A stretch of 64,000 nt of DNA from the NCBI RefSeq assembly GCF_020524885.1, contig NZ_JAIVKJ010000005.1, positions 62,001-126,000 of the forward strand, given 5' to 3'. Both the position numbers and the translations under genes were made by a program. Shown here piece after piece: positions 22,712-33,094 of this stretch. The notes under the pieces are model-generated. The model was not told the DNA's origin. It made no database searches and saw nothing but the letters and a program-made list of their open reading frames with translations. Numbering within the stretch: the first letter of the stretch is position 1; every line of letters begins with the position of its first letter. This DNA is from Microbulbifer elongatus. Its GTDB lineage: Bacteria; Pseudomonadota; Gammaproteobacteria; Pseudomonadales; Cellvibrionaceae.

Positions 22712-25324
22712 TCAGGCCGAGGTGTTGCCCTGGGTATTATTCGGATTCAGTGCTTCGCGAATCACAAACTGGATGTATTCCTTGTGCGCCCGGGTAGCGG
22801 GATCATTGCCGCTCGTTGTGAGCTGGCGGTCGATCTGCTTGAGGGAATACCTGGCCAGCGCCTGTGCCTGCTGCTGGCGGGCATCCTCTGCTGACGGCTT
22901 CGACATTTTGATCAACCGGTTTACATATTCCCGTTGCAGGTTCTGGCGGAAGGTATCCACATTGCCGGTGGCATCAGCAGCGAAAATCGCAACATTGAGA
23001 TCCGCATATAGATCCGTCATGGAGTAGTCGTTGCCGTAGAGCGCCGAATCCTGAACCCGCTTCAGAACCACCGGATTCAGCAGGTGGTCCAGTACGGACT
23101 TCTGGATGTTCAGGACCAGGTCGTGGACCTTGGGGTCTTCGGTTTTTCCGTAGAAGAAAAACCAGCGGCGCTGCTGTTGTAGCTGTTTGATCAGCTCAGG
23201 CGAGAGCACCAGTGCTTCCGGTGCAAATACGTATTCCTCCAGTGCTTTCATCGCCCGCTTCTGCTCCGCTGCCGGTACCGGGCGGAAAGGATCGTGAGCG
23301 CCCTCCTGACCCACCATGGCGCGGTCAACCATGACACCACCGATATAGCGTGACACCGTCTGTGCAGCACTGCCGTAGTGGCCGAGGGCTACGTTGGCGC
23401 CGTTGACCAGTTCCTGTCGGGACTCACCCTGGGTAAGCAGACGCTCAGGCAAGGTAGCCAGGATTTTCTGGCCGAGCTCGAACTGATTTTCCGCGTAGCC
23501 AATGGCATCACCACTCATATCGTTGATCATGATACGAGGATCGATACCCGCACCGGGGCTGCGCATATCATCGGCGTCGTTACCAAAGGCCAATGCCGGG
23601 TCGGTGGAGCGAGCGAGAATGTTGGACAGTCGCTGTGCCTCTTCACTGGGGTCGACTAACGCCGGCGAATAACCGTACTCGATGGCCCAACGGTCGTAGG
23701 CTCCCGGGGCCACATCGTAGAACTGCCCCTGGGTGTCCGCGCTTGCGGAAAGGTTGGCTGCGGGATAATCCATAACGGACGCGGTCAGTCCCTGGGCGCG
23801 AGTACGCTTGCCGTCGAAGATGGACTCGAGCGGTTGGTGCTGGCTGGCAATAAAGTTGTGGTTCAGGCCCAGTGTATGCCCGACCTCATGCAGTATCAGG
23901 AAATACAGGAATTCTTCCGAGAACCGGCCGATGGTTGCGCTGTCTGCTCCCATCGCGTTGAGCGCCGCGGTGCCAAATGCGCCACCCATGTAGATGGGGG
24001 CATGGGATTGGGCACCTGGATGAATACCGGCAGTGGCGGGCGGGGTAATACTCGCTGGTACATCATAGATCTCTTCCATGCGCGAGCGGTTTTGCATGGC
24101 AACCAGTTCGAGCATGATGTCGGCTCCCAGGATCTGGCCGGTGCGAGGGTCACCGATACTTGGGCCGAGTCCCCCAAAGAGCGGCTGTGGTGAGGCGGTC
24201 CAGCGCAACACATTGTACTGAAGGTCTCCCGCATCCCAGTCCGCGTCATCCGGTTGCACTTTTACCTGGATCGCATTCTTGAATCCCGCCTGCTCGAAGG
24301 CCTGGTTCCAGGCCAAGGTGGCATCGCGGATGGTGTCGCGGTATTCCAGTGGCGTTGTATTTTCAATCCACCAGACAATGGGCTCCACGGGCTCAGATAC
24401 TTCCGCCATGGGGTTTTTCTTTACCAGGTGCCAGCGATTGATGAAGTCGCCATAGGGGGCGGCGCTGTCGGAGGTCATTACCTGACGCAGGGCGGTGAAG
24501 TAGCCAAGGCGAGGATCGTCCCGGCGTGGGGTGAAATCATTTTCCGGTGCCTGAATCAAAATGTGCCGAATACTGAATGCCAGGCTCCGCTCATCGCCAA
24601 GGGCGTAATCTTTGATGTCGCTACCGAAATCTTTCGGCAATACCGGCTCAGGATTATCGTAGACATATTCGACGACAACGTCGGTATTTTTCGGGTAATT
24701 GTGCAGGCTGGTAAAGCGGGTCTTCTCTTTGTTCAGCTTACCGAGCGCGAGTCGCTCCCCGGGCTTTTCTTCTGGGTTCGGGGATGGTTTCAGCTGGCGC
24801 AGGGAGTCATTGAGAAACAGTGAGTCCACATTGACGAATACCGCGCCACTGTCTTTATCTTTGGCCTCGATCTTGAGTGCCGCTAGCAGGGGGCGGTTGA
24901 CGTTGGCGTGACTTGCACGGCTGACAGGGTTTTCCTTGTCGTGAACAAAGATCGTGTTCTCCTGCCGAACATGAATTTTGTCGAAGTATTGTTCGAAGCG
25001 AAGAACGCGTGGTTGAAAGTACATTCCCATGGTGTGGTAGATATTTCTGCCGGGAATGCCGTTACTGACCTGCATGTGGTGAATAATGTCCTTGCCGAGC
25101 TGTTCCGGCAGGATTTTCAGGTAGAGACTGCCATTTTTTTCGCTCTGGTATAAATCGAACAAGCCGGCGAAGTGTTGTGTTTCTTTGGTGATTTCGGCGA
25201 CAGGCTTGAGGTCGCCTTTGGTTTGGGAAGATTCTTCGGGGGGCGTACTTTTACTGCAAGCAGCGAGGGTCAATAAAAATGCGGCGGCGCACAGCAGCCT
25301 GGCCGCGTGGGCGAGCTTGGCCAT
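22712..25324 (-). CDS. Zinc-dependent metalloprotease lipoprotein (DUF5117/DUF5118 type)
   Basis: The 870-residue protein begins with a lipoprotein signal (LLTLAAC, Cys23). It contains an extended zinc-binding motif HEVGHTLGLNH with His479, Glu480, His483 and His489, the HEXXHXXGXXH pattern of metzincin-like peptidases. A DUF5117-type region precedes it (VNVDSLFLND; DPRLGYF) and a DUF4953-type region (ASVMDYPAANLS, including the Met of a Met-turn) follows. It is probably anchored in the outer membrane or periplasm and degrades peptides, but the substrate is unknown. The gene appears monocistronic, with a hairpin after it and a long 5' region before it. Confidence 0.9.
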   Translation of the reverse strand: MAKLAHAARLLCAAAFLLTLAACSKSTPPEESSQTKGDLKPVAEITKETQHFAGLFDLYQSEKNGSLYLKILPEQLGKDIIHHMQVSNGIPGRNIYHTMGMYFQPRVLRFEQYFDKIHVRQENTIFVHDKENPVSRASHANVNRPLLAALKIEAKDKDSGAVFVNVDSLFLNDSLRQLKPSPNPEEKPGERLALGKLNKEKTRFTSLHNYPKNTDVVVEYVYDNPEPVLPKDFGSDIKDYALGDERSLAFSIRHILIQAPENDFTPRRDDPRLGYFTALRQVMTSDSAAPYGDFINRWHLVKKNPMAEVSEPVEPIVWWIENTTPLEYRDTIRDATLAWNQAFEQAGFKNAIQVKVQPDDADWDAGDLQYNVLRWTASPQPLFGGLGPSIGDPRTGQILGADIMLELVAMQNRSRMEEIYDVPASITPPATAGIHPGAQSHAPIYMGGAFGTAALNAMGADSATIGRFSEEFLYFLILHEVGHTLGLNHNFIASQHQPLESIFDGKRTRAQGLTASVMDYPAANLSASADTQGQFYDVAPGAYDRWAIEYGYSPALVDPSEEAQRLSNILARSTDPALAFGNDADDMRSPGAGIDPRIMINDMSGDAIGYAENQFELGQKILATLPERLLTQGESRQELVNGANVALGHYGSAAQTVSRYIGGVMVDRAMVGQEGAHDPFRPVPAAEQKRAMKALEEYVFAPEALVLSPELIKQLQQQRRWFFFYGKTEDPKVHDLVLNIQKSVLDHLLNPVVLKRVQDSALYGNDYSMTDLYADLNVAIFAADATGNVDTFRQNLQREYVNRLIKMSKPSAEDARQQQAQALARYSLKQIDRQLTTSGNDPATRAHKEYIQFVIREALNPNNTQGNTSA

Positions 25325-25814
25325 GAGGGAAGTCCTTTTTTATGAGTGGGCTGTTGTCACAGGGTCTGAACAGCCTTACTTCTTCCTGTTGACCGTTCGA
25401 GTAAACCAAATTATTGAAACGGGGGCCAGCCTGCTGCACAAGGCGGACTTTATGTTGTTGCTAGCGAAATCGGCTGATCCTCATCTTGGGGGCTGATAAG
25501 TAGTAAATAGACCCTACTAGTGAGCTTTTCAGAATTAGAAGCAATAGAGAATATCTCGCGAAAACTTGAAAAGTCAGGAAGTGAACGATTTGTGGGTTGT
25601 GTGCGCTCATGTAAGGGAAAATGGTTTTTTCAAATTTGGCGTAGATATCACCATTTTTAGTGTTCGTTTTTGAAGCAAATAGGTAAAAGGTTGCGCCAAG
25701 AAGGAAAACGGCGTGCCTGAAGATTGTCATTTTCTGGTCATCTAACTATCCGGGTGCTCTAATCGGACGTTCGACTTGGCATTCCGGCCGTCGAAAATAC
25801 GAAAAGGTGATCTC
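25325..25814. other. AT-rich divergent intergenic region
   Basis: About 490 bases lie between the metalloprotease start and the next plus-strand gene. The region is AT-richer than most of the window (TAGTAAATAGACCCTACTAG near 25501). A minus-strand frame of 89 codons (25461-25730) has no recognisable domain and no good ribosome site and is not called. Promoters for both flanking genes must lie here. A GAAAAGGTGATCTC ribosome site precedes the ATG at 25815. Confidence 0.4.
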
Positions 25815-26894
25815 ATGGATATCGTAAAGCAGTTAGGGGTAGCTGTAGCGGTACTGGTAAGTGCTTCGGTGTTTGCCGGTGAGGACAATAAGAAAAATTA
25901 TGTGTCCCCATACAAGGGAGAAGAAGTATTCGGGGAGTGGATGTTTGATACAAACGCGGAAAAGAGTTTTGTTCGTAAAGGCGAGCTTGAAAGTGATAAA
26001 TCGCTGACTTTTTTGTCGGACCACAATGGCTCGGATGTCTGGGCGGTAGCGCGCAAAAACCTCGATGCCAAGCCCTACCGGAATGGTCGAGTTCAGGTAC
26101 AGTTCAAGTATCGATATAAAGATGTTTCGAAAGCCGTTTTGTTGGCGTTCAGCGCTAAGGATCAACGTGAAAAACAGCAGAAGGAGCTGGCCTGGGATAA
26201 TACCTATGTGAACCCTCCTGTTGGTTCAAGTGATTGGACTGCGACGGCGATGGTGCTGGATATTCCTGAAGAGGCAGATATTTTGCGCATCGCAATGGGG
26301 TTGGTCGGCAGTGGTGAGGTCGAGATCAGTGAGGTGAAACTCTCGCAGGTCGACACGTCCGTCGCCAGTACCGATAAGGGTTTGATCGACCGGCTGTGGG
26401 AGAAGGAAGACTATGCGGGATATCTGGAAGAGATTAAAAAATGGCCGCTTGGCGATCAGATGTCGACCCGATACGTTAGTTTAAAATTCCACTGGTATAT
26501 CGCTTTGCACGAAACAGGTCAGTCGAGAGAAGCCGAAGAGATCATAAATGAATTGCTCAATCTGGTATCTAAACCAGAATGGCTAGCAGCCAACACTTCC
26601 GACTGGGGACAATCCACCTTGGCGCGGATAAAGTATTTTTCTGGTGAGCTTACCGATCAGGAATATCTGGATGCTTCACAGAGGATTGATGCTATTACCG
26701 AGAAACGTAAGCTGAGGCTCATGCATTGGGTGTACGAGGATGTTGGGGTAAAAAACCGTATGGACGGAAATTTGTTAGCAGCAAAGGCTGCCTTCCAGAA
26801 GGCGGCATCTAGGGAGTGGGGAGAAACGCTGAGTTATGACTATGTTGACAGTCAACTAAAAAAAGTGGAAAGCGCGCTCGTTGCCAGTAAATAG
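25815..26894 (+). CDS. Hypothetical secreted protein
   Basis: The ATG at 25815 follows AAAAGG at good spacing and opens a signal peptide (MDIVKQLGVAVAVLVSASVFAG), giving 359 residues. An in-frame ATG 39 bases upstream would put charged residues ahead of it. The mature N-terminal half (about 25-185) looks beta-rich, with a segment (GRVQVQFKYRYKD...) reminiscent of carbohydrate-binding-like jelly rolls. The C-terminal half (about 200-355) is helical and could be TPR-like. I recognise no family. The next gene, 82 bases on, is a secreted M28 peptidase, so they may be cotranscribed. Codon use is less GC-rich than in the housekeeping genes. Confidence 0.7.
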   Translation: MDIVKQLGVAVAVLVSASVFAGEDNKKNYVSPYKGEEVFGEWMFDTNAEKSFVRKGELESDKSLTFLSDHNGSDVWAVARKNLDAKPYRNGRVQVQFKYRYKDVSKAVLLAFSAKDQREKQQKELAWDNTYVNPPVGSSDWTATAMVLDIPEEADILRIAMGLVGSGEVEISEVKLSQVDTSVASTDKGLIDRLWEKEDYAGYLEEIKKWPLGDQMSTRYVSLKFHWYIALHETGQSREAEEIINELLNLVSKPEWLAANTSDWGQSTLARIKYFSGELTDQEYLDASQRIDAITEKRKLRLMHWVYEDVGVKNRMDGNLLAAKAAFQKAASREWGETLSYDYVDSQLKKVESALVASK

Positions 26895-26976
26895 TACGTT
26901 CCCCGGGTGGCGCCCTTTGCGCCACCCATATCCGACTCGTTTCACTCTCCTTGGAAAGTTATAAAGGATATAAAAA

Positions 26977-28593
26977 ATGGACTTTTTTCGTGTATTGGCG
27001 GTAACCATGTTTTCGCCTTGTATTGCATTGGCGGCAGTTGACTCTGCAACCGATGATTCGGCGCGCCGAATTGAGGCTGATGTGCGATACCTTGCAAGTG
27101 ATCTGCTTGAGGGGCGGGAGGCGGGAACCCGGGGGTATGACCTTGCCGCGGCTTATGTTGCAGAGCGTTTTCGTGCAATTGGACTTAAGCCAGGTGTAGG
27201 CGAAAGCTATTTTCAGCCGGTACCATTGCTGGAGTACCGAACGGCCGAAGGCACACAGGGAAGTTTGACGATTACGCGGGACGGCCAAGTTGTTGAACTT
27301 CTTTCCGAAGTTGATTATGCCGTGACCCCTACGGCTGCGAATTGGGACGTCGACGTAGAGGGAGAACTTGTGTTTGTCGGGTATGGTGTTGAATCCCCAT
27401 TCTTCGGTCGTAACGACTTTGCTGCAATTGATCTAGAGGGAAAAATTGCGGTTTTCCTGATAAGCAACGACCCATCTCTACCGTCGGAGGAGGCTGCACA
27501 TTTTCGCCGCATGAAGACCGCAAGTGCGTCCCAGCATGGTGCCGTCGCTACGATTGATTTGTATACGCCGGAGTTTGAAGCAATCTACGCTTACGAGAAA
27601 CTAGCACGCAATATCAAAACTGATTCTCGGATGCGATGGCGCAATGAAGGTGATGAGCCGTATTTGGATGCACCGAATATTCTCGCTCGAGCGGTTCTGA
27701 GTCAGGCGGCAACAAAAAAATTGTTTCCCTACGGCGATTTGGGCTGGGAGTCTTTATTGGGGAAAATTGAGTCAGGTGGTGTGCCGAGCTTTTCAATGGG
27801 GCTCACGGCGCAACTGAAAATTCAGTCGAAGCAAAAGAATCTGATAAGCCACAATGTGGTTGCGGTGCTGCCAGGCTCAGACCCAGAGCTAAAACATGAA
27901 TATGTTCTGGTCACTGGCCATCTTGATCATGAAGGGATCAAGAGAGGCGGAACCGATGGAGCGGACCACATCTACAATGGGGCAATGGATAATGCCGTAG
28001 GAATTGCCTCCATGCTGGAAGTGGCGGCACAGATGGTCAAGCAACCACCCAAACGCTCAGTCATCTTCCTGGCGTTGACAGCGGAAGAGAAGGGGCTTAT
28101 CGGGTCCGATTACTATGCGCAAAATCCGACAGTTCCGAAACGGGAGATTGTGGCCAATATCAATCTGGATATGCCTATTCTCACCTATGACTTTGAGGAT
28201 GTCGTAGCTTTCGGAGCAGCACACTCCAATTTACAGGAAATGGCTGCGGGTGTGATGGATGAACTCGGGGTTCGACTGGTGCCAGATCCTGCGCCGGAGC
28301 GGGCGATCTTTGTGCGTTCAGATCAGTACAGCTTTGTTAAACAGGGGGTTCCCGCCATATATTTATCCCCCGGACCTGGTGGAGATGGAAAGGAGGCGAA
28401 AGACAAGTTTCTGGGTGAGCATTACCACGAGCCTTCTGACGAGTGGGGGCATATCCGGTACCCTGTTGCGGCAAAATTTGCTCGAGTAAATATCGCCGTT
28501 ACTTCCGCTGTTGCCAATGCCGGGGAGCGTCCGTATTGGAATGAAGGGGATTTCTTTGGTGTGACCTTTACCGGAGAGGCATCCGCTCCCTAG
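26977..28593 (+). CDS. Secreted M28 family metallopeptidase with PA domain
   Basis: The 538-residue protein has a signal peptide (about 1-19) and a protease-associated domain inserted at about 95-270. The M28 di-zinc aminopeptidase domain follows, with expected ligands His315 (GHLDHEG), Asp338 (GAMDNAVG), Glu371 beside the base Glu370 (TAEEKG), Asp398 (NLDMP) and a His near 482-484 (HYHEPSDEW). The motif set is complete. The enzyme should release N-terminal amino acids or process peptides in the periplasm or outside the cell. It lies 82 bases after an orphan secreted protein and shares its lower-GC composition. It is convergent with the dehydrogenase that follows at four bases. Confidence 0.93.
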   Translation: MDFFRVLAVTMFSPCIALAAVDSATDDSARRIEADVRYLASDLLEGREAGTRGYDLAAAYVAERFRAIGLKPGVGESYFQPVPLLEYRTAEGTQGSLTITRDGQVVELLSEVDYAVTPTAANWDVDVEGELVFVGYGVESPFFGRNDFAAIDLEGKIAVFLISNDPSLPSEEAAHFRRMKTASASQHGAVATIDLYTPEFEAIYAYEKLARNIKTDSRMRWRNEGDEPYLDAPNILARAVLSQAATKKLFPYGDLGWESLLGKIESGGVPSFSMGLTAQLKIQSKQKNLISHNVVAVLPGSDPELKHEYVLVTGHLDHEGIKRGGTDGADHIYNGAMDNAVGIASMLEVAAQMVKQPPKRSVIFLALTAEEKGLIGSDYYAQNPTVPKREIVANINLDMPILTYDFEDVVAFGAAHSNLQEMAAGVMDELGVRLVPDPAPERAIFVRSDQYSFVKQGVPAIYLSPGPGGDGKEAKDKFLGEHYHEPSDEWGHIRYPVAAKFARVNIAVTSAVANAGERPYWNEGDFFGVTFTGEASAP

Positions 28594-28597
28594 TAAA

Positions 28598-29542
28598 TTA
28601 TTCGCCCTGTTCACCGGTACGCCAGCGAAGGATGTTCTCGATTACTCCATTCAGAAGTCGCTGGCGACTCTCGGTACTGATCCACGCATTGTGGGGGGTA
28701 ATGATGAGGTTGGGGATGTCGACTGTGAGTAGCGGATGATCCGCGGGAGGGGGTTCGACACTGAGTACGTCGAGAGCGGCGCCGGCGATAGCCCCACTTT
28801 TCAGGGCATCCATCAGCGCTTTCTCGTCCACCAGTCCACCGCGGGCGGTATTGACGAGGAAAGCTGAGCTTTTCATGGCCGCGAGAAACTCGCGGTTTAC
28901 CAGTTGATTGGTCTGTTCGGTGAGGGGGCAGTGCAGGCTGACTACATCCGCTTGGGCGAGCAGTGTTTCCAGAGGCACACGTCCCGCTTTCTTTTCGCCG
29001 GTAAAGGAATCCGCGACCAGGATTTCCATGCCCAGTGCTTTGCCGAGGCTGGCGACCTTCTTGCCCAGATCGCCGTAGCCGATTATCCCCATTACCTTGC
29101 CAGATAACTCTATCACCGGGTAATCCAGCCGACAGAAAACCGGTGAATCACTCCATTGTCCCTGTTGTACATCGGTATGGTATTGATGCCAGCGGGTGGC
29201 GAGTGCCAGTATCAGTGCAAGGGTATGCTGGGCGAGAGAACTGCCGGTATAGCCGGCGACATTTTTGACCGGGATATTGTTTTCTGCGGCCGCTTCCAGA
29301 TCAATATTGTTGGTGCCGGTAGCGCAGACACAGATGAGTTTCAGGTTGGGGGCGTTTTCGATGAGCTGGCGATCGAGCACGACCTTGTTGGTGATTACAA
29401 CATCGGCGTCTTTGATGCGCTCTGCGGCTTCCTGTGGGGTGGTGGTTTCGTAGTAGTCCCAGTGATCCAGCACAGCCTCCAGTGCGGAGGTATCCAGCTC
29501 TGCGAGTTTCATGGTGAGGGTATCGAGAAATACGCCGCGCAT
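28598..29542 (-). CDS. D-2-hydroxyacid dehydrogenase (glycerate dehydrogenase-like)
   Basis: The start at 29542 (MRGVFLDTLTMK) has a CAGGAAG site and gives 314 residues, normal for the family. A further-upstream Met adds 44 residues translated from a repeat hairpin and is rejected. The NAD-binding Rossmann motif is GKVMGIIGYGDLGKKVASLG and the catalytic residues are Arg in NTARGGLVDE, Glu in SVEPPP and His in ITPHNAW. Likely substrates are hydroxypyruvate/glycerate or a similar short 2-keto acid. HprA-type enzymes are the closest by motif. Probably monocistronic. Confidence 0.88.
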   Translation of the reverse strand: MRGVFLDTLTMKLAELDTSALEAVLDHWDYYETTTPQEAAERIKDADVVITNKVVLDRQLIENAPNLKLICVCATGTNNIDLEAAAENNIPVKNVAGYTGSSLAQHTLALILALATRWHQYHTDVQQGQWSDSPVFCRLDYPVIELSGKVMGIIGYGDLGKKVASLGKALGMEILVADSFTGEKKAGRVPLETLLAQADVVSLHCPLTEQTNQLVNREFLAAMKSSAFLVNTARGGLVDEKALMDALKSGAIAGAALDVLSVEPPPADHPLLTVDIPNLIITPHNAWISTESRQRLLNGVIENILRWRTGEQGE

Positions 29543-29582
29543 ATTATCTTCCTGCTGTCCACTGTGACCTGCCATGGTGACT

Positions 29583-29614
29583 TTTGCAGGAGCCCGCGAG
29601 CAGGCTCCTGCAAA
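29583..29614. repeat. REP-like palindrome, possible metG terminator
   Basis: A perfect 12-base-pair stem (TTTGCAGGAGCC / GGCTCCTGCAAA) with an eight-base loop lies nine bases beyond the metG stop. The same core, GCAGGAG...CTCCTG, occurs after aspS (58488-58517), and a degenerate pair occurs at 51577-51646. This points to a dispersed element that may also act as a terminator. Confidence 0.65.
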
Positions 29615-29622
29615 CAGTGTAT

Positions 29623-31662
29623 TTACATTACCCGCATACCCGGCTGTGCACCGGCGTGGGGTTCCAGAATCCACAGGTCTTTACCACCAGGGCCTGCCGC
29701 CAACACCATGCCCTCGCTCACGCCAAAGCGCATCTTGCGCGGTGCCAGGTTGGCGACCATCACGGTGTGCTTGCCGATCAGGTCTTCCGGGCTGTAAGCG
29801 CTCTTGATGCCGGCAAATACATTGCGGGTCTCGCCACCCAGGTCCAGGGTCAGGCGCAGTAGCTTGCCGGCACCTTCCACGTGTTCCGCGTTGGCGATCA
29901 GTGCGATGCGCAGGTCCACTTTGGCGAAGTCGTCGAACTGTATCTGATCGGCGAGCGGATCGTCCGCCAGTGGGCCGCTCGCTGCTTTTGTTTCTGCCTG
30001 CAACTGCGCGAGGGATTCCTTCGCCGCGTCCTGCATCGCTTCCACCTGGGTCTTTTCAATCCGCTGCATCAGTGGCTTGAATTTGTTGATGGTGTGCCCG
30101 GCGAGCGGGGTAGTTGCCGAATTCCAGTCCAGGGCCACGCCGAGGAATTCCTCGGCTTTTTTGGCAGTTTCCGGCAGTACCGGTGACAGCCAGGTGATCA
30201 GCGCGCGGAACATGTTTACGCCCTGTGAGCAGATCGCCAGTACTTCTTCCTCTTTGCCTTCTTCCTTTGCCAGCGACCAGGGTGCCTTTTCCGCAATCCA
30301 GGCATTGGCCGCGTCCGCCAGCGCCATGATCTCGCGGGTGGCGCGGCTGTATTCGCGCGCTTCAAAGTGGTCGGTGATACGCGGAGCGGCTTCGACAAAC
30401 TGCTGCCACAGGGCTTTGTCAGCAAGCTCAGCAGACAGGGCGCCGCCGGATTTGCTCACAAACTTGGCAGTGCGCGAAGCGATGTTGACCACCTTACCCA
30501 CCAGATCCGAATTTACCTTGGCGATAAAGTCTTCCAGGTTCAGGTCCAAGTCGTCTACACCAGCAGTAAGTTTGGCGGCGAAGTAGTAACGCAGGTATTC
30601 CGGGTTCAGGTGATCCAGGTAATTGCGCGCATTGATAAAGGTGCCGCGGGACTTGGACATCTTCTTGCCGTTGACGGTCAGGAAGCCGTGCACACAAACC
30701 TTGTCGGGGGTACGGAAGTCCGCGGAATCCAGCATGGCTGGCCAGAACAGTGCGTGGAAGTTGACGATGTCCTTGCCGATAAAGTGATACACCTCGGCAG
30801 TGCTGTCTTTTTTCCAGTACTCCAACCAGTCCAGGTTGTTGGCATCGCAGTAATTTTTCAGGCTGGCCATATAGCCGATCGGCGCATCCAGCCACACGTA
30901 AAAGTATTTGCCCGGAGCGTCGGGGATTTCGAAACCAAAGTAGGGCGCGTCACGGGAGATATCCCACTCCTGCAGTCCTTCGTCCAGCCACTCGGACAGC
31001 TTGTTAGCCACTTCATCCTGCAGGGTGCCGGAGCGGGTCCACTGTTTCAGAAAGTCGGTGAAAGCGGGCAGGGTGAAGAAGAAGTGTTCGGACTCCTTCT
31101 CCACTGGAGTCGCCCCGGAGATCACGGAAACCGGGTTGATCAGTTCGGTGGGGCTGTAGGTGGCGCCGCAGGCTTCACAGTTGTCCCCGTACTGGTCTTC
31201 GGTCTTACATTTCGGGCAGGTGCCCTTGATGTAGCGGTCCGCCAGGAACAGTTCTTTTTCCGGGTCGAACGCCTGGGTAATGGTGCGTGAGGCAATGTGT
31301 CCGTTCGCGCGCAGGCGCTTGTAGATCATCGCCGACAGCTCGCGGTTTTCTTCTGAGTGGGTGGAGTGGTAGTTGTCCACGCCGATTAGGAAATCGTTGA
31401 AGTCCCGCTGGTGTTCCGCCTGCATATTGGCGATGTGCTGTTCCGGGGTCAGCCCCAGTTGCTCGGCCTTCAACATGATGGCGGTGCCGTGCGCGTCGTC
31501 GGCACACATGTAGAGACACTGATTGCCGCGGGCGCGCTGGAAGCGGGCCCAGATATCGGTCTGGATGTACTCGAGGATGTGGCCCAGGTGCAGCGAGCCG
31601 TTGGCGTACGGCAGGGCACTGGTGACGAGGATGTTTCTCGGCTGCTTGTCGGTTTGAGACAT
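29623..31662 (-). CDS. metG: Methionyl-tRNA synthetase
   Basis: MetG charges tRNA-Met with methionine. The 679-residue sequence has the HIGH-class motif ([10 protein letters not shown]), a zinc knuckle ([17 protein letters not shown]), the KMSKS motif ([11 protein letters not shown]) and a C-terminal tRNA-binding/dimerisation domain (from about 575: [14 protein letters not shown]). That is the long MetG1 type. The second of two adjacent ATGs (31662) is chosen because it sits six bases from GGAA. An upstream in-frame Met would add 47 unrelated residues. It is divergent from apbC across about 230 bases. Confidence 0.97.
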   Translation of the reverse strand: MSQTDKQPRNILVTSALPYANGSLHLGHILEYIQTDIWARFQRARGNQCLYMCADDAHGTAIMLKAEQLGLTPEQHIANMQAEHQRDFNDFLIGVDNYHSTHSEENRELSAMIYKRLRANGHIASRTITQAFDPEKELFLADRYIKGTCPKCKTEDQYGDNCEACGATYSPTELINPVSVISGATPVEKESEHFFFTLPAFTDFLKQWTRSGTLQDEVANKLSEWLDEGLQEWDISRDAPYFGFEIPDAPGKYFYVWLDAPIGYMASLKNYCDANNLDWLEYWKKDSTAEVYHFIGKDIVNFHALFWPAMLDSADFRTPDKVCVHGFLTVNGKKMSKSRGTFINARNYLDHLNPEYLRYYFAAKLTAGVDDLDLNLEDFIAKVNSDLVGKVVNIASRTAKFVSKSGGALSAELADKALWQQFVEAAPRITDHFEAREYSRATREIMALADAANAWIAEKAPWSLAKEEGKEEEVLAICSQGVNMFRALITWLSPVLPETAKKAEEFLGVALDWNSATTPLAGHTINKFKPLMQRIEKTQVEAMQDAAKESLAQLQAETKAASGPLADDPLADQIQFDDFAKVDLRIALIANAEHVEGAGKLLRLTLDLGGETRNVFAGIKSAYSPEDLIGKHTVMVANLAPRKMRFGVSEGMVLAAGPGGKDLWILEPHAGAQPGMRVM

Positions 31663-31894
31663 CATGGGTTCCAAAGGCTGCAAGACGGATTGGTAGTCAA
31701 AACGGCGGCCGCCGGCGATGCAATGGTTATGCGCTGGCTTTGCACGGACATAGCCCCGCGGCCGAAAAAAGAGCGCGGAATATAGCAGATATGGGCGCTG
31801 CAAGGCACCCGGCGAGGGCGGTGGCCACGCTTGTATTCCCCGGGGGGCTTGCCCACAATGCGGGCCAGATCCAAGTACCAGTAAGGAAAGTGAC

Positions 31895-33055
31895 GTGACC
31901 GATCACCACCACGAACATGACCACGAAGACATCCCCGTCGAAGTGCAGGCCCAGCTGGAGCGGGTGGCGGAAGTCATCGGCGCGCTTGAGGACCCGGCTA
32001 CCGGCCTTCCCCTGGACCAACTGGAGGCGGATATTGAGGTGGGTTTTGATGATGGAACCGTGTTCACCGGCGTCACCCTCGGGTACCCTTGTGCGAGCCA
32101 GCAGGAAGCCTGGGCCCAGCGTATCCGTACGGCCTGCGAGCCACTGCTCGCAGAAGGCCCTTTGCAGGGGGCCCAAATCCAGACTGATCTTTTTTTCGAT
32201 ATCGGGCGTACAGAGTCAGGTGAGGTGCCGGAATCTCTGCGGGCGGTGAAAAATATCATCGCCGTGGCTTCGGGCAAAGGCGGTGTCGGCAAGTCCACCA
32301 CTGCTGTGAACCTCGCGCTTGCATTGGCTGCCGAAGGTGCTTCGGTAGGGTTGCTGGACGCAGACATCTACGGTCCCAGCCTGCCCACAATGCTGGGCAC
32401 CGAGGGCCTGCGACCGGAGGTGCAAGGCGGGAAGTTTTTTGTACCGCTGCCGGCGCGGGGCTTGCAGACCATGTCCCTCGGTTACCTTCTGACCGAGGAC
32501 ACCCCGGCAGTTTGGCGCGGACCCATGGCCAGCGGTGCCCTGAACCAGATGCTGACCCAGACCCTTTGGGGCCAAGGCGGGGAGGATGGTGAGCTGGATT
32601 ACCTTGTGGTAGATATGCCTCCGGGCACCGGCGACATCCAGCTGACCCTGTCACAGAAGGTGGCGTTGGCCGGTGCTGTGATCGTGACCACGCCGCAGGA
32701 CCTGGCTTTGGTTGACGCCAAAAAGGGTGTGGAGATGTTCCGCAAGGTTTCGGTCCCGGTACTGGGCATCGTGGAAAATATGGCCCTACATACTTGCTCC
32801 AAGTGTGGGCACCGAGAACCGATATTTGGTGCTGGCGGCGGTGAGAAGATGGCAGCGGAGTACGGTACCCGTCTGTTGGGGCAGTTGCCGCTGGCGATGT
32901 CGATTCGCGAACAGGCAGATAGCGGCAAGCCCACTGTGGCTGCGGAGCCGGATGGCGACGTTGCCGTGCTGTATAAAGAGATTGCACGCAAAGCGGCGGC
33001 ACAGGTTTGGCTGGCGGCTGATGATGTGGCATTGCCTGAGATAGATATGGGCTGA
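31895..33055 (+). CDS. apbC: Iron-sulfur cluster carrier ATPase ApbC/Mrp
   Basis: The 386-residue protein starts at GTG 31895, seven bases after AAGGAAAG. It has an unusual His-rich N-terminus ([11 protein letters not shown]), a DUF59/MIP18-like domain (about 20-100), and a ParA-type ATPase domain with a deviant P-loop ([15 protein letters not shown]). The CxxC pair (HTCSKCGH) is thought to bridge a Fe-S cluster in the dimer. ApbC delivers Fe-S clusters to apoproteins in the cytosol. Position opposite metG is common in gammaproteobacteria. The His-rich lead may bind metal, but this is speculation. Confidence 0.96.
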   Translation: MTDHHHEHDHEDIPVEVQAQLERVAEVIGALEDPATGLPLDQLEADIEVGFDDGTVFTGVTLGYPCASQQEAWAQRIRTACEPLLAEGPLQGAQIQTDLFFDIGRTESGEVPESLRAVKNIIAVASGKGGVGKSTTAVNLALALAAEGASVGLLDADIYGPSLPTMLGTEGLRPEVQGGKFFVPLPARGLQTMSLGYLLTEDTPAVWRGPMASGALNQMLTQTLWGQGGEDGELDYLVVDMPPGTGDIQLTLSQKVALAGAVIVTTPQDLALVDAKKGVEMFRKVSVPVLGIVENMALHTCSKCGHREPIFGAGGGEKMAAEYGTRLLGQLPLAMSIREQADSGKPTVAAEPDGDVAVLYKEIARKAAAQVWLAADDVALPEIDMG

Positions 33056-33094
33056 CCAGCTGCCCCAGGGCTGGCGGCTCAGGAGTGTGAGTAG

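Noticed and set aside
25461-25730. Possible 89-residue minus-strand protein
   Set aside because: It is hydrophobic in places but lacks a ribosome site and a recognisable family, and sits in a promoter region.
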